Part shown: one piece after another, positions 46,555-57,507 of the stretch
Layout: each line of letters begins with the position of its first letter
Position numbering within the stretch: position 1 is the stretch's first letter
Origin: Bacillus sp. FJAT-42376
GTDB lineage: Bacteria > Bacillota > Bacilli > Bacillales > Bacillaceae
Assembly: GCF_003816055.1 (NCBI RefSeq)
Contig: NZ_CP033906.1
Coordinates: 2,356,001-2,420,000, forward strand
Length of the DNA stretch: 64,000 nt
Direction: 5' to 3'
Position numbers and translations under genes: made by a program
The notes under the pieces: generated by a model
Database searches by the model: none
What the model was told of the DNA's origin: nothing
The model's input: only the letters and a program-made list of their open reading frames with translations

Positions 46555-47730
46555 ATGAAAGGTTTTGAATATCTGCAGGCGGAACTGAATGAAATGAAAG
46601 AGCAGGGAACATTCCGGAAGCTTGTTCCGCTGGAGTCGGAGCAGGGGTCCAAAGTTGTCATAAACGGCAAAAAAGTGATACAGCTTTCATCGAATAACTA
46701 TCTCGGCCTTACATCTCATCCCCGTCTTCGGAAAGCTGCTGTGGAAGCGGCTCAAAAATACGGAGCCGGCACAGGTTCAGTAAGGACCATTGCCGGAACG
46801 TTTTCCATGCATGAAGAACTGGAGAAAAAACTGGCTGAATTCAAGCATACTGAAGCATCACTTGTTTTTCAGTCAGGGTTCACAACGAACCAGGGGGTGC
46901 TTTCCTCTATATTAACAAGTGAAGATGTTGTCATTTCAGATGCTTTAAATCATGCTTCGATCATTGACGGAATCCGTCTGACTAAAGCGGCACGTAAAGT
47001 ATATAACCACGTAGATATGGCGGATCTGGAGCGTGCCTTGAAAGAATCCGCGGATTTCCGTGTCCGGCTCATCGTGACGGACGGGGTATTCTCCATGGAC
47101 GGCAATATCGCTCCTCTTCCGCAAATTGTTGAGCTTGCAGAAAAATATGATGCACTTATTATGGTGGACGATGCTCACGCTTCAGGAGTTCTTGGAGAAA
47201 ATGGCAGAGGAACGGTTAATCATTTTGGTCTGGATGGCCGCGTGCATATTCAGGTTGGAACGCTGAGCAAGGCAATCGGTGTACTCGGAGGCTATGTAGC
47301 CAGTTCACAAACATTGATCGATTACTTAATCCATAAAGGGCGTCCATTTTTGTTCAGTACATCCCATCCGCCTGCTGTCACTGCGGCGTGCATCGAAGCG
47401 ATCCGTGTGCTTCTGGAAGAACCGGAGCTCATTGATAAGCTTTGGGATAATGCAAAATTCTTTAAGGACGGCTTAAATAAGCTGGGATTTGATACAGGGA
47501 AAAGCGAAACACCGGTTACTCCAGTCATCGTCGGCGACGAAAAGAAATGCCATCAGTTTTCTGACAAACTGCTCGAGTACGGTGTGTTTGCTCAGGGTAT
47601 TGCCTTTCCAACTGTTTCAAAAGGACAGGCCCGTGTGCGGACCATCGTAACGGCTCAGCATTCAAAGGAAGAGCTTCAGGAAGCATTGAATATTTTTGAA
47701 AAAGCCGCAAAGGAATTGAATATTCTTTAA
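46555..47730 (+). CDS. kbl: 2-amino-3-ketobutyrate CoA ligase (glycine C-acetyltransferase)
   Basis: A 391-residue pyridoxal-phosphate enzyme of the alpha-oxoamine synthase family. It splits the Tdh product with CoA into glycine and acetyl-CoA. The substrate loop [18 protein letters not shown], the glycine-rich [29 protein letters not shown] and the PLP-lysine segment [12 protein letters not shown] are visible. Strong RBS TAGGAGGGG. It forms the tdh-kbl threonine breakdown operon. The BioF relative is less likely given the context and [12 protein letters not shown]. Confidence 0.96.
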   Translation: MKGFEYLQAELNEMKEQGTFRKLVPLESEQGSKVVINGKKVIQLSSNNYLGLTSHPRLRKAAVEAAQKYGAGTGSVRTIAGTFSMHEELEKKLAEFKHTEASLVFQSGFTTNQGVLSSILTSEDVVISDALNHASIIDGIRLTKAARKVYNHVDMADLERALKESADFRVRLIVTDGVFSMDGNIAPLPQIVELAEKYDALIMVDDAHASGVLGENGRGTVNHFGLDGRVHIQVGTLSKAIGVLGGYVASSQTLIDYLIHKGRPFLFSTSHPPAVTAACIEAIRVLLEEPELIDKLWDNAKFFKDGLNKLGFDTGKSETPVTPVIVGDEKKCHQFSDKLLEYGVFAQGIAFPTVSKGQARVRTIVTAQHSKEELQEALNIFEKAAKELNIL

Positions 47731-47734
47731 GTGT

Positions 47735-47764
47735 GGGAGAGGAACCGTTCCTCTCTTTTTTTTC
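47735..47764 (+). terminator. Terminator of tdh-kbl
   Basis: GAGAGGAA / TTCCTCTC around CCG, then eight T. Confidence 0.9.
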
Positions 47765-47896
47765 TGATTCAAAGCGGCTTCTATTGTACGCAAGTCTCTT
47801 AGAAGTTATACTATAGTATTGAAAACTTGTTTTTTACATAAATCAGTCACAGGCTGATTGAACAGATAAAAGCGGTATTTGAAAGGAGCACTCTCC

Positions 47897-49426
47897 ATGA
47901 ACGAAAAACAGCGTGAAGAAAATAGCCAGGTTACTCCTGAAACAAAGAAAACAGAAAAAGACTACAGCAAATACTTTCAGGCTGTCTATATGCCTCCATC
48001 CTTAAAGGATGCGAAAAAACGGGGCAAAGAAGACATTCAATATAAAAATGATTTTTCCATTTCAGAGGAATTCAGAGGAATGGGGAACGGAAAGAAATTT
48101 TATATCCGCACATACGGCTGCCAAATGAATGAACATGATACAGAAGTGATGGCCGGAATTTTTACGGCACTCGGCTACGAGGCGACAAATACTACTGAGG
48201 ATGCGGATGTTATTCTCCTGAATACTTGTGCCATCCGTGAAAATGCTGAAAATAAAGTGTTTGGAGAAATCGGACATCTAAAACCTTTAAAACTGAACAA
48301 ACCCGGCCTGCTGGTGGGAGTTTGCGGTTGTATGTCCCAGGAAGAATCGGTCGTTAATAAAATTTTGCAGAAGCATCCCCATATCGATATGATTTTCGGA
48401 ACGCACAATATCCACCGTCTTCCGCACATTCTGAAGGAAGCCTATATGTCCAAGGAAATGGTCGTTGAAGTGTGGTCAAAAGAGGGCGATGTCATTGAAA
48501 ATCTTCCGAGAGTCAGAAAAGGCGAAATTAAGGGCTGGGTAAACATTATGTACGGCTGTGACAAGTTCTGCACATACTGTATCGTTCCTTATACGCGCGG
48601 GAAAGAACGGAGCCGCCGTCCTGAGGAAATCATTCAGGAAGTGCGCCAGCTTGCCGCACAGGGATACAAAGAAATCACCCTGCTTGGCCAGAACGTGAAT
48701 GCTTACGGGAAGGACTTTACAGACATTTCCTACGGTCTTGGGGATTTAATGGATGAGCTGCATAAAATCGATATTCCAAGAATCCGCTTTACTACAAGCC
48801 ATCCCCGTGACTTTGATGACAGGCTGATCGAGGTTCTTGCAAAAGGCGGAAATCTGCTTGATCACATTCATCTTCCGATTCAGTCCGGAAGCTCAGATGT
48901 ATTGAAGCTGATGGCGCGCAAATATACTCGCGAGCACTATATAGAGTTAGTGAAAAAGATTAAAACAGCCATGCCAAATGCAACATTAACAACAGACATT
49001 ATTGTCGGATTTCCGAATGAGACAGAAGAGCAGTTTGAAGAAACGATGTCCATCTATAGAGAAATCCAGTTCGATGCAGCCTACACGTATATTTATTCTC
49101 CGCGTGAAGGCACTCCGGCTGCCAAAATGCAGGATAATGTTCCGATGCGTGTCAAAAAAGACCGTCTTCAGCGCCTGAACAGCCTTGTAAATGAAATTTC
49201 TGCCAAGAAAATGCAGGAATATGAGGGGCAGGTTGTCGAAGTATTAGTTGAGGGTGAGAGCAAGAATAACCCTGATGTACTAGCCGGCTACACAGAAAAA
49301 AGCAAGCTCGTCAACTTCCGGGGACCTAGAGAAGTCATTGGCCAGATCGTAAAAGTAAAAGTTACGAAAGCGAAGACATGGTCACTGGACGGTGAGATGG
49401 CAGAAGAAGCTATAGAGGTGAACTGA
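47897..49426 (+). CDS. miaB: tRNA-2-methylthio-N6-dimethylallyladenosine synthase MiaB
   Basis: A 509-residue radical-SAM methylthiotransferase acting on i6A37 in tRNA, which MiaA (encoded at 56158) produces. The N-terminal MTTase domain carries the cluster cysteines in [22 protein letters not shown] and [10 protein letters not shown]. The radical-SAM motif is [16 protein letters not shown], and a C-terminal TRAM domain ends the protein. The ATG at 47897 is preceded by GAAAGGAG and reproduces the 509-residue length of B. subtilis MiaB; a TTG at 47879 is upstream of the RBS. ricA starts two bases after the stop. Confidence 0.97.
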   Translation: MNEKQREENSQVTPETKKTEKDYSKYFQAVYMPPSLKDAKKRGKEDIQYKNDFSISEEFRGMGNGKKFYIRTYGCQMNEHDTEVMAGIFTALGYEATNTTEDADVILLNTCAIRENAENKVFGEIGHLKPLKLNKPGLLVGVCGCMSQEESVVNKILQKHPHIDMIFGTHNIHRLPHILKEAYMSKEMVVEVWSKEGDVIENLPRVRKGEIKGWVNIMYGCDKFCTYCIVPYTRGKERSRRPEEIIQEVRQLAAQGYKEITLLGQNVNAYGKDFTDISYGLGDLMDELHKIDIPRIRFTTSHPRDFDDRLIEVLAKGGNLLDHIHLPIQSGSSDVLKLMARKYTREHYIELVKKIKTAMPNATLTTDIIVGFPNETEEQFEETMSIYREIQFDAAYTYIYSPREGTPAAKMQDNVPMRVKKDRLQRLNSLVNEISAKKMQEYEGQVVEVLVEGESKNNPDVLAGYTEKSKLVNFRGPREVIGQIVKVKVTKAKTWSLDGEMAEEAIEVN

Positions 49427-49428
49427 AG

Positions 49429-49857
49429 ATGACACGATATTCAAAGGATGACATTGTGGCCCGTGCAAAGGAACTTGCACAAATGATTTCCGAGACGGAG
49501 GAAGTCGACTTTTTCAAACGAGCTGAGGCCCAGCTTAATGAAAACGAAAAAGTACGCAGCATGATCGCCAGCATCAAAAGCCTGCAAAAACAGGCTGTCA
49601 ACTTCCAGCATTACGGAAAAACGGAAGCCCTGAAGCAAATTGAAGACAAGATTGACAGCATCCAGGAAGAACTGGATCAGCTGCCGATCATTCAGGAATT
49701 TCAGGATTCGCAAATTGAAGTGAACGATCTGCTTCAGCTTGTGGCAAATACGATCTCCAATCAGGTAACAGATAAAATTATTGAAAGCACAGAAGGTGAC
49801 CTCCTAACCGCTGAAACCGGCTCTAAGCTGAAAAACAGTCCAGGCGGAAGCTGCTAA
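49429..49857 (+). CDS. ricA: RicA (YmcA), YlbF/YmcA family regulator
   Basis: A 142-residue helical protein that joins YlbF and YaaT in the Ric complex, which assists RNase Y in mRNA maturation and influences sporulation, competence and biofilm formation. Visible family segments: LAQMISETEEVDFFKRAEAQLNENEKV and IIQEFQDSQIEVNDLLQLVANTISNQV (each quoted in part from a longer conserved block). The single cysteine is the last residue, in the position of the cluster-ligand cysteine of B. subtilis RicA. It is closely linked to miaB and closed by a terminator. rny is encoded 10 kb upstream. Confidence 0.93.
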   Translation: MTRYSKDDIVARAKELAQMISETEEVDFFKRAEAQLNENEKVRSMIASIKSLQKQAVNFQHYGKTEALKQIEDKIDSIQEELDQLPIIQEFQDSQIEVNDLLQLVANTISNQVTDKIIESTEGDLLTAETGSKLKNSPGGSC

Positions 49858-49872
49858 TCATCGCAATTAAAG

Positions 49873-49905
49873 AAAAACTGCCGTTTGACGGCAGTTTTTT
49901 TTTAT
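49873..49905 (+). terminator. Terminator of miaB-ricA
   Basis: AAAAACTGCCG / CGGCAGTTTTT with loop TTTGA and a long T-run. Confidence 0.93.
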
Positions 49906-50039
49906 TTATTTTATGTTCCATTCCAATCTAAAGAACGGTTCGGGTAAAGGTGCATAGGATACATAAAAGATTAGATCCGCTTTAAATAAGGGATGAAGTG
50001 TATGTCACTGATTTTAGCCGCGTGGCGGCTGACTGATTA

Positions 50040-50285
50040 AGGAGAATCGCTTTAATCCTACCTTGAAGCAGCCCTCGGCCGGGAGCTCCACCGTCTCTCA
50101 GTCCTAATCAAGCGCCCTCCGCTTTTGCAGCCTATACCTATTTAGGCTCGCTGAACTCTGTTTCGGCATCCAGCTCCAGCGGCTAGCTGTTCGGCCGCTT
50201 CACTGGCCCTGTCAAAGTCAAAGTGCGACTTTGTCAGTTCCAGCTCCACCGTCTCTCGCAGCTAAACAGCCGCTTCCGCTTTAAA
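50040..50285. repeat. G+C-rich intergenic repeat pair upstream of cotE (second family)
   Basis: Two partial direct copies are visible. AGCTCCACCGTCTCTC occurs at 50084-50099 and again at 50242-50257; after each comes a related CTAA..CA.GC-CGC-TCCGCTTT stretch. GTCAAAGTC / GACTTTGTC (about 50210-50235) makes a hairpin. It resembles the TAGCTCCAGCGCCTAG-type repeats common in Bacillus genomes and is distinct from the TGGGACA-ended family. The 49906-50439 gap has no supported gene; a 74-codon frame at 50223 is in repeat DNA. Confidence 0.6.
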
Positions 50286-50398
50286 AAAAAGGCACATTTT
50301 TTTGGGCTCATGCATACATATGAAATAGGAACGTCATGGACGAAGCAGAATTTGTCTGCATGTTCGTGTGAATCATTGCAAGTTCAATATAAACCCAG

Positions 50399-50406
50399 CA
50401 TACAAT
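50399..50406 (+). promoter_or_regulatory. Candidate sigma-E -10 box of cotE
   Basis: CATACAAT matches the sigma-E -10 consensus (CATACANT), 34 bp upstream of cotE. No clear -35 stands at the proper distance. B. subtilis cotE has sigma-E and sigma-K promoters, so the position is suggestive only. Confidence 0.4.
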
Positions 50407-50439
50407 GGAATGAATATGTATTGAGGAGGGTATGGCTGA

Positions 50440-50982
50440 ATGTCTGAATACAGAGAAATTATCACAAAAGCGGTTGTTGCGAAAGGACGAAAGTTTACTC
50501 AATGCACGCACACGATCTCCCCGTCTCAAAGACCTACCAGTATTTTGGGCGGCTGGATTATCAACCATAAATACGAACCCCATAAAGTTGGTAAAACAGT
50601 CGAGGTTGAAGGTACTTACGACATAAACGTTTGGTATTCATATGACGATAATACAAAAACAGAAGTTGTCACCGAGCGGGTCAGCTATGTCGATGTAGTA
50701 AAACTGAAATACAGAGATAATCATTTTATTGATGACGAACATGAAGTTTGTGCAAAAGTTCTTCAGCAGCCGAACTGCCTGGAAGTCACCATCTCACCTA
50801 ACGGAAATAAAATTATTGTTCAGGCCGAGCGTGAAGTGATGGCGGAAGTGATTGGGGAGACGAAGGTCGTTGTGGTTGTTCATCAAGGCGGTTTGGGTGA
50901 AGATGAAGAGTGGGAAGAGGATCTTGAGGATGAGTTTGAAGATTTAAACCCTGAGTTTCTGGCGGGGGAAGCAGAAGAGTAA
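50440..50982 (+). CDS. cotE: Spore outer coat morphogenetic protein CotE
   Basis: A 180-residue protein made in the mother cell that forms the scaffold between inner and outer coat. The start [20 protein letters not shown] and the block [14 protein letters not shown] are characteristic, as is the highly acidic C-terminus ([19 protein letters not shown]), which in B. subtilis mediates interactions with outer-coat proteins. The ATG lies nine bases after GAGGAGGG; length matches B. subtilis (181). It is a monocistronic unit between ricA and mutS. Confidence 0.96.
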   Translation: MSEYREIITKAVVAKGRKFTQCTHTISPSQRPTSILGGWIINHKYEPHKVGKTVEVEGTYDINVWYSYDDNTKTEVVTERVSYVDVVKLKYRDNHFIDDEHEVCAKVLQQPNCLEVTISPNGNKIIVQAEREVMAEVIGETKVVVVVHQGGLGEDEEWEEDLEDEFEDLNPEFLAGEAEE

Positions 50983-50984
50983 CA

Positions 50985-51017
50985 AGCTAGGAAGATGTTC
51001 TTCCTAGTTTTTTTTAT
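50985..51017 (+). terminator. Terminator of cotE
   Basis: CTAGGAAGA / TCTTCCTAG with loop TGT and eight T. Confidence 0.93.
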
Positions 51018-51062
51018 GTCTGTTTTTACAGTTCTTGACCATATATGGAGAGTTGCTTCATA

Positions 51063-51071
51063 TGTTATAAT
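51063..51071 (+). promoter_or_regulatory. Extended -10 promoter of mutSL
   Basis: TGTTATAAT is an extended -10 (TGN before TATAAT at 51066-51071), 42 bp before mutS. The -35 region is weak. Confidence 0.6.
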
Positions 51072-51112
51072 TTAAGAATGTTTTTGATTAGGATAGGCAA
51101 TGGGGGATATAC

Positions 51113-53710
51113 ATGGCTACTTACACGCCGATGATGCAGCAATATTTGACGATTAAGGCAGATTACGAGGATGCCTTTTTATTTTTCAGATTAGGTGATT
51201 TTTATGAAATGTTCTTCGAGGATGCGATTCGTGCATCACAGGAACTTGAGATAACGCTGACAAGCAGGGACGGTGGGAGCAGTGAGCGAATTCCGATGTG
51301 CGGTGTTCCGTATCATTCTGCACCCAATTACATAGAACAATTGATTAATAAGGGCTTTAAGGTAGCGATTTGCGAGCAGACAGAAGATCCTAAGCAGGCC
51401 AAAGGTGTAGTCCGCCGGGAAGTTGTTCAGCTCATTACCCCGGGTACCGTGATGGATGGAAAAGGCGTTTCTGAAAAAGAAAACAATTTCCTGGTGAGCC
51501 TGACTGTACTCGGAGCCGGTTTCGGATTTGCTGTAACGGACTTGACAACCGGTGAGACGAGTGTGACCAAAACAAACCGGTTCGATGAAGCCCTTAACGA
51601 AATTTATTCACTTGGAGCAAAAGAAGCGGTTATCGAAAGTGCTTTTCCTGAAGAGTATGTAAAAATGATGAAGGACCGCTGCAGTGTAGCGGTATCCATC
51701 GAACATGAGGATGATGCTGGGGCTATCCCGCGTCAGCTTCTTAGGGGGCTTGAAGATCAGGATCTGCAGCGGTCATTTGCTAGGCTCTATCACTACATTA
51801 CAAGGACACAGAAGAGAAATCTGGATCATCTCCAGCCGGTTCGGCACTATGAACTGAAGAATTTTCTAAAGATGGATTTATACTCTAAACGAAATCTGGA
51901 GCTGACGGAAACGATTCGGAGCAGCGGAAGAAAGGGTTCACTGCTCTGGCTGCTCGATGAGACGAAGACAGCGATGGGCGGACGTTTGCTGAAGCAGTGG
52001 ATGGACAGGCCGCTCATTGACCGCCGTATGATCGAGGAAAGGCATGAAATGGTTCAAGTTCTTCTTGAACGGTTTTTTGAGCGCGAGGATATCCGCGAAG
52101 GCTTGAAAGAGGTGTACGATCTTGAACGGCTGGCAGGAAGAGTTGCTTTCGGAAATGTAAATGCGAGAGACATGATTCAGCTTAAAAAATCACTGCAGCA
52201 GGTTCCGGTTCTCTCAGAACTGATCAAGTCTTTAAATCATCCATATTCAGACAAGCTGGCAGGACGGATTGATCCTTGTGATGACCTGAAAGAACTGCTC
52301 GATCAGGCTCTGGTTGAACAGCCGCCGATTTCCGTCAAAGAAGGGAATATGATGAAGGAAGGCTTCAGTGAGCAGCTTGATCAGTATCGCGATGCAAGCA
52401 AAAACGGAAAAACATGGATTGCCGAACTTGAGGCGAGTGAAAGACAAAGAACGGGAATCCGCACTTTAAAGGTCGGTTTTAACCGGGTGTTCGGATATTA
52501 CATTGAAATTACGAGAGCCAATCTGCATCTTTTGCCGGAAGGACTTTATGAGCGGAAACAGACCCTTACGAATGCAGAGCGGTTTATTACACCTGATTTA
52601 AAAGAAAAGGAAGCCTTGATCCTTGAAGCGGAAGAAAATATGGCAGAGCTAGAGTATCGGCTGTTTAATGAATTGCGCGAAAAGGTCAGGACCTTCATTC
52701 CAAGGCTTCAGTCTCTTGCTAAATGCATTAGCGAACTGGATGTTCTGCAGTGCTTTGCATCGGTCAGTGACAAACGCCGGTATGTCCGGCCGGTATTTTC
52801 CGATGACACACTTGACCTGAAAGACGGCAGGCATCCTGTTGTTGAAAAAGTTCTCCAGGCACAGGAATACGTGCCGAACGACTGCCGGATGGGGGATGGG
52901 ACCGGAAGAGGGATGCTGCTGATCACTGGACCGAATATGTCCGGGAAAAGTACGTATATGAGACAGGTTGCGCTGACAGCTATTCTTGCACAAATCGGCT
53001 GTTTTGTACCGGCTGAAAAGGCAATTCTCCCCATATTCGACCAGATTTTCACCCGAATCGGAGCGGCGGATGATCTGATTTCAGGGCAGAGTACATTTAT
53101 GGTTGAGATGCTCGAGGCCCGAAACGCAATTGTTCACGCCACTAAAAACAGCCTGATTTTATTTGATGAAATCGGCCGGGGTACCTCCACTTACGACGGA
53201 ATGGCTCTTGCCCAGGCGATGATTGAATATATCCATGATAAAATCGGAGCGAAGACTCTTTTCTCTACCCACTATCATGAATTGACGATTCTCGATCAGA
53301 AGCTTGAATTGCTTGCCAATGTGCACGTCAGAGCGGTTGAGAGAAATGGGAAGGTTGTTTTTCTTCATAAAATATCTGAAGGGGCAGCCGACCGAAGCTA
53401 TGGAATACATGTGGCAGAACTGGCCGAGCTTCCGGCTGAGCTGATTAAGCGCGCGCAGGAAATTCTTGAAAAATTGGAAAATCAGCCTAAAGCGCAAGTC
53501 ATTAAAGAAAAGGACGAACCCTCCCCGGTTCATACAGAAGAAGCCCAGCTTTCTTTCTTTTCCCAAAGTGAGGCGCCGAAAAAGCAGAAGAGAGAGCGGC
53601 CTGCAGATAAGGAACTGAAAGAAGCGGTTTTAGAATTGAATTTGCTTGAAATGACTCCTCTTGACGCGATGAACAAGCTGTTTGAGCTTCAGAAGACAGC
53701 AAGAGAATAG
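51113..53710 (+). CDS. mutS: DNA mismatch repair protein MutS
   Basis: An 865-residue mismatch-recognition ATPase. The N-terminal mismatch-binding motif reads [15 protein letters not shown] (Phe-x-Glu wedge as FYEMF). It is followed by connector, lever and clamp domains and the ABC-type ATPase: Walker [10 protein letters not shown] (about 606-614), Walker [17 protein letters not shown] and a helix-turn-helix with [13 protein letters not shown]. The C-terminal tail contains QLSFFSQ, a beta-clamp-binding-like motif. Length is normal. It forms an operon with mutL, 17 bp downstream. Confidence 0.98.
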   Translation: MATYTPMMQQYLTIKADYEDAFLFFRLGDFYEMFFEDAIRASQELEITLTSRDGGSSERIPMCGVPYHSAPNYIEQLINKGFKVAICEQTEDPKQAKGVVRREVVQLITPGTVMDGKGVSEKENNFLVSLTVLGAGFGFAVTDLTTGETSVTKTNRFDEALNEIYSLGAKEAVIESAFPEEYVKMMKDRCSVAVSIEHEDDAGAIPRQLLRGLEDQDLQRSFARLYHYITRTQKRNLDHLQPVRHYELKNFLKMDLYSKRNLELTETIRSSGRKGSLLWLLDETKTAMGGRLLKQWMDRPLIDRRMIEERHEMVQVLLERFFEREDIREGLKEVYDLERLAGRVAFGNVNARDMIQLKKSLQQVPVLSELIKSLNHPYSDKLAGRIDPCDDLKELLDQALVEQPPISVKEGNMMKEGFSEQLDQYRDASKNGKTWIAELEASERQRTGIRTLKVGFNRVFGYYIEITRANLHLLPEGLYERKQTLTNAERFITPDLKEKEALILEAEENMAELEYRLFNELREKVRTFIPRLQSLAKCISELDVLQCFASVSDKRRYVRPVFSDDTLDLKDGRHPVVEKVLQAQEYVPNDCRMGDGTGRGMLLITGPNMSGKSTYMRQVALTAILAQIGCFVPAEKAILPIFDQIFTRIGAADDLISGQSTFMVEMLEARNAIVHATKNSLILFDEIGRGTSTYDGMALAQAMIEYIHDKIGAKTLFSTHYHELTILDQKLELLANVHVRAVERNGKVVFLHKISEGAADRSYGIHVAELAELPAELIKRAQEILEKLENQPKAQVIKEKDEPSPVHTEEAQLSFFSQSEAPKKQKRERPADKELKEAVLELNLLEMTPLDAMNKLFELQKTARE

Positions 53711-53727
53711 AAAGGAGTTGATCCAAC

Positions 53728-55605
53728 ATGGGCAAGATCGTCCTTCTTGATGATCAGCTCAGCAACAAGATTGCAGCAGGAGAGGTCGTTGAGCGGCCAG
53801 CTTCTGTTGTAAAAGAATTGGTTGAAAACGCCATTGATGCGAACAGCTCGGTCATTGAAATCGAATTAGAGGAAGCGGGTCTTGGGCTGATCCGGATTAT
53901 TGATAATGGAGACGGCATGGAGCCAGAGGATGGTCTGAATGCATTTCAAAGGCATGCGACCAGTAAGATCAAGGATGAAAATGATTTGTTTCGAATTCGA
54001 ACACTTGGTTTTAGAGGAGAGGCTCTCCCGAGTATCGCCTCTGTTTCCCACATCGAAATGAAAACAAGCAATGGTGCGGATGAAGGAACGCATCTTAAAC
54101 TGGTCGGCGGAAAAGTGGAGGAGCATAAAGCTTCTTCAAGCAGGAAAGGAACGGATATTACGGTTTCCCAACTGTTTTTCAACACGCCGGCCCGGCTGAA
54201 ATATATGAAAACCGTCCATACGGAACTTGGGAATATTACCGATGCCGTAAACCGGCTCGCGATGGCAAATGCCTCCATTTCCTTCAGGCTTACGCATAAC
54301 GGCAAAACCATTCTTCATACAAATGGAAACGGGGATGTTCGGCAAGTCATTGCGTCGATATACGGACTCTCGATCGCCAAGAAAATGGTGCCGGTGTCGC
54401 TTCAATCTCTTGACTTTCAAGTAAACGGGTACATCGCGCTTCCAGAAATCACAAGAGCATCAAGGAACTACATTTCGACGATTATTAATGGCCGCTTTAT
54501 TAAAAATTACACCCTTGCAAAAGCCATATTGGAAGGCTATCACACCCTTTTGCCGATTGGCCGGTATCCGATTGCCTTCCTTAATATAGAAATGGATCCG
54601 CTGCTCGTGGATGTCAATGTCCATCCATCTAAAATGGAAGTAAGGCTCAGCAAGGAAGCCGAATTGTATGAGCTTGTTTCGGACGGAGTAAAGCAGGCTT
54701 TTAGAAAAAAAACGCTGATTCCCGAATCCGGAGTTCAAAAGGCAAAGCCTGCCCCCCCTAAAGATGAACAGCAGGCTCTGACATTTAATGAAAAATACAG
54801 GGCGGCGGAAACGAAAATCAATTCGGGTCCTCTTAATCAGGAAAAAGAGCTGCAGGCACGTGAAGAAGAACCTTCGCCATTGCTGGACAAGATGATTAAA
54901 GAATCTCATCCTGCAATGCTTTCATTTGAATCTGAAGAACCTCAAATTTCTTCATCGGCATTTGAGGAACGTTACCCGTCTGAACAGAATGAACAAATAG
55001 ACGAACGCGCGGAAAGCGAACCAAGGGTACCCGCCATGTACCCCATCGGCCAAATGCATGGAACCTATATTCTTGCGCAGAATGAGAGCGGCCTTTATAT
55101 GATTGATCAGCATGCAGCGCAGGAACGGATTAAATATGAGTTTTTCCGTGAAAAAGTCGGTTCAATGGAGAAAGAAGTGCAGGAAATGCTTGTGCCGATT
55201 ACCCTTCACTACTCTCATGACGAGTCCTTGAAAATAAGTGAACATCAGGAATCTCTTGCAGAGGTAGGCGTATTTCTCGAGCCGTTCGGAGGAAGCAGCT
55301 TTATTGTGCGCTCCCATCCTCAATGGTTTCCTTCAGGAAAAGAGCAGTTCATCATTGAAGAAATGATTCAGCAGGTGCTCGAACTGAAAAAACCGGATGT
55401 CAAAAAATTGAGGGAAGAAGCCGCTATTTTGATGAGCTGCAAAGCATCCATTAAAGCGAACCGCTATTTGCGGCTTGATGAAATGACAGCTCTCCTCGAA
55501 GAATTGAGACGTGCAGAAGATCCTTTCACCTGTCCGCACGGAAGGCCGGTCATTGTTCACTTTACAACGTATGAAATGGAAAAAATGTTTAAGAGAATTA
55601 TGTAA
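53728..55605 (+). CDS. mutL: DNA mismatch repair endonuclease MutL
   Basis: A 625-residue GHKL ATPase/endonuclease. The ATPase motifs are [27 protein letters not shown] and GFRGEALPS. The C-terminal domain has the nicking-endonuclease motif [12 protein letters not shown], with [13 protein letters not shown] and [11 protein letters not shown] as further metal-site elements. It is thus the incising type found in bacteria lacking MutH. Between them is a variable linker (about 340-430). RBS AAAGGAG. It acts with MutS and the sliding clamp. Confidence 0.98.
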   Translation: MGKIVLLDDQLSNKIAAGEVVERPASVVKELVENAIDANSSVIEIELEEAGLGLIRIIDNGDGMEPEDGLNAFQRHATSKIKDENDLFRIRTLGFRGEALPSIASVSHIEMKTSNGADEGTHLKLVGGKVEEHKASSSRKGTDITVSQLFFNTPARLKYMKTVHTELGNITDAVNRLAMANASISFRLTHNGKTILHTNGNGDVRQVIASIYGLSIAKKMVPVSLQSLDFQVNGYIALPEITRASRNYISTIINGRFIKNYTLAKAILEGYHTLLPIGRYPIAFLNIEMDPLLVDVNVHPSKMEVRLSKEAELYELVSDGVKQAFRKKTLIPESGVQKAKPAPPKDEQQALTFNEKYRAAETKINSGPLNQEKELQAREEEPSPLLDKMIKESHPAMLSFESEEPQISSSAFEERYPSEQNEQIDERAESEPRVPAMYPIGQMHGTYILAQNESGLYMIDQHAAQERIKYEFFREKVGSMEKEVQEMLVPITLHYSHDESLKISEHQESLAEVGVFLEPFGGSSFIVRSHPQWFPSGKEQFIIEEMIQQVLELKKPDVKKLREEAAILMSCKASIKANRYLRLDEMTALLEELRRAEDPFTCPHGRPVIVHFTTYEMEKMFKRIM

Positions 55606-55609
55606 GCTT

Positions 55610-55634
55610 CCGTCACACACGGCGTCTTTTTTGT
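55610..55634 (+). terminator. Weak terminator-like hairpin after mutL
   Basis: CCGT (55610-55613) pairs with ACGG (55619-55622) around CACAC, followed by CGTCTTTTTT. The stem is short, so it may be leaky. Confidence 0.4.
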
Positions 55635-55671
55635 GTAGTCTGCATTAGACAGAATACAGGAGGCGCTGTGA

Positions 55672-56091
55672 ATGAGAGTTATTTTTGCTCCGCCGGATTT
55701 CCCGTCCCACAGTCATGTGTTTTTAATTGAAACATCTGAGGCTGTGGGACATACGCATGTGATGGACGGCTTTACAAAGCCTGTTAACGGGAATGCATGG
55801 GATGGCCATATTCATTTTTTCAGCGGAATCAGTTCATTTGATGAAAAGCATTACCACCGCTTTTACGGAAAAACCGGCCCGGCTGTTCCTCTTCCCGATG
55901 GCACCCACTACCATCGCATGAAAGGGAGAACCTACTACAATTACAATAAACCGCCTGGTTCTGTTACAGGCGGGGTTCAATATGCTGAAGGCGGCATCGA
56001 ACGCCATTTCCATCTTTTCGACGGGATGACTGGCAACCCTGTAGGAGTAGACCAGCCCGCATGGTATAGATGGATTCCTCTATGGCCATAA
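55672..56091 (+). CDS. ymaF: YmaF family protein, histidine-rich
   Basis: A 139-residue protein of unknown function, named for B. subtilis YmaF, at the same place before miaA. It has repeated His-x-His units: HSHVF, GHTHVMDGFT, GHIHFFSG, HYHRFYGKTG, HYHRMKG and RHFHLFDGMTG. These look like four or five copies of a short beta-rich unit H-H-x-F-x-G-x-T-G. Metal binding or a surface/spore coat role is conceivable but unproven. No signal peptide. RBS AGGAGGCG. Confidence 0.85.
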   Translation: MRVIFAPPDFPSHSHVFLIETSEAVGHTHVMDGFTKPVNGNAWDGHIHFFSGISSFDEKHYHRFYGKTGPAVPLPDGTHYHRMKGRTYYNYNKPPGSVTGGVQYAEGGIERHFHLFDGMTGNPVGVDQPAWYRWIPLWP

Positions 56092-56094
56092 TGG

Positions 56095-56124
56095 TTACGT
56101 ATCTGGCAGAAATCGTGCTATACT
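56095..56124 (+). promoter_or_regulatory. Candidate promoter of miaA-hfq
   Basis: TATACT (56119-56124) with TTACGT (56095-56100) 18 bp upstream, 33 bp before the miaA start. Confidence 0.45.
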
Positions 56125-56157
56125 ATTTCCGGGCATATATGAACAGAAGCTGAAAGA

Positions 56158-57117
56158 GTGAGTGGATTGTCAGAAAAACAAAAAGTTATTGTAATTATCG
56201 GTCCTACAGGCGTAGGGAAAACAAGCTTAAGTATTGAAATTGCCTCGAAGCTAAACGGTGAAATAATCAGCGGGGATTCGATGCAGATTTATAAAGGCAT
56301 GGATATAGGAACGGCAAAAATCCGACAGGAAGAAATGATGGGGATTCCCCACCATTTAATTGATATTAAAAATCCGGATGAGAGCTTTTCAGCCGCTGAA
56401 TTCCAGCAGCTTGCAAGAGCCTGTATAGCAGACATCTCTTCAAGAGGGAAGATACCGATTGTAGCTGGCGGTACTGGCCTGTATATTCAGTCCCTCCTAT
56501 ACGACTATCAATTTTCAGAGCAGCCATCCGATCCTGATTTCAGGATTCAAATGGAAAATACGGCGAATGAAAAAGGGGCAGAGTATGTGCATGCCCTTTT
56601 GCGGGAGGCCGATCCCGGATCTGCAGAGAGAATTCATCCAAACAATGTGCGAAGAGTGATCAGGGCACTTGAAATTTATCACAGCACAGGCACGACGATG
56701 ACAGAGCTTCTGGAGACACAGGCAAGGAAAGAACACTTTGAATCTGCAATTATAGGCTTGACGATAGACCGTGAAACCCTGTACTATCGAATTAACCAGA
56801 GGGTTGATAAGATGATGGAGGCTGGACTTCTGAAAGAAGTAAATCATCTGTATCAATCAGGCCTCCGGGAAGGTCAAGCTGTACAGGCAATCGGATATAA
56901 AGAAATCTATCGTTATCTGGACGGCAGTCTGTCTCTCGAAGAGGCTGTGGAACAGCTGAAGCAGAATTCAAGAAAGTATGCGAAACGCCAGCTTACCTGG
57001 TTCCGGAATAAGATGGATGTCGAATGGTTCGATATGACTCCTCCGGCCAATTCACGGCAGAAGCTTGACGAAATTTTTACATATATAGCAGGAAAGCTTC
57101 ATCTTCAAAACGAATAG
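56158..57117 (+). CDS. miaA: tRNA dimethylallyltransferase MiaA
   Basis: A 319-residue enzyme that puts the dimethylallyl group on A37 of tRNAs reading UNN codons, before MiaB adds methylthio. The P-loop is IIGPTGVGKTSLS, followed by ISGDSMQIYKGMDIGTAK, the base-recognition segment FSAAEFQQLA, VAGGTGLYIQSL, and IGYKEIYRYLDG. Start: GTG at 56158 or TTG at 56167, both in frame with modest ribosome binding sites; the choice is uncertain by three residues. hfq follows after 31 bp. Confidence 0.96.
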   Translation: MSGLSEKQKVIVIIGPTGVGKTSLSIEIASKLNGEIISGDSMQIYKGMDIGTAKIRQEEMMGIPHHLIDIKNPDESFSAAEFQQLARACIADISSRGKIPIVAGGTGLYIQSLLYDYQFSEQPSDPDFRIQMENTANEKGAEYVHALLREADPGSAERIHPNNVRRVIRALEIYHSTGTTMTELLETQARKEHFESAIIGLTIDRETLYYRINQRVDKMMEAGLLKEVNHLYQSGLREGQAVQAIGYKEIYRYLDGSLSLEEAVEQLKQNSRKYAKRQLTWFRNKMDVEWFDMTPPANSRQKLDEIFTYIAGKLHLQNE

Positions 57118-57148
57118 TAACCATATAGAGAAATGAGGAGGACAAATC

Positions 57149-57373
57149 ATGAAACAAGCAATCAATATTCAGGACCAGTTTTTGAACCAGCTGCGCAAGG
57201 ACGGAGTATTCGTAACCGTATTCCTTCTTAATGGATTTCAGCTAAGGGGACTAGTAAAAGGATTTGATAACTTTACTGTTCTGCTTGAGACAGAAGGCAA
57301 GCAGCAGTTAATTTATAAACACGCGATTTCAACATTTGCTCCGCAAAAGAACATTCAGCTTGAAACTGAATAA
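57149..57373 (+). CDS. hfq: RNA chaperone Hfq
   Basis: A 74-residue Sm-fold protein forming a hexamer that binds small RNAs and A-rich RNA. Sm1: [29 protein letters not shown] (quoted as a region at residues 5-33); Sm2: YKHAISTF. The distal-face residues are conserved, while the C-terminal tail is short, as in Gram-positives. Strong RBS GAGGAGGAC. miaA-hfq pairing is conserved across bacteria. A terminator follows. Confidence 0.97.
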   Translation: MKQAINIQDQFLNQLRKDGVFVTVFLLNGFQLRGLVKGFDNFTVLLETEGKQQLIYKHAISTFAPQKNIQLETE

Positions 57374-57389
57374 ATAAATGTTTGAATCG

Positions 57390-57425
57390 AGCCGCATACG
57401 AAAGGTATGCGGTTTTTATTTTTGC
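57390..57425 (+). terminator. Terminator of miaA-hfq
   Basis: CCGCATAC / GTATGCGG around GAAAG, then TTTTTATTTTTG. Confidence 0.92.
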
Positions 57426-57507
57426 TTTTTTTCAGATGGTTGTACACAAGGGTTTCATGAATACATATAGGAAGATCAATCATTTTTTCCCCAAATAGGC
57501 ATTTGTC

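Noticed and set aside
50223..50447. 74-codon frame before cotE
   Set aside because: Its first part is repeat DNA, and it runs over the cotE ribosome binding site in another frame.
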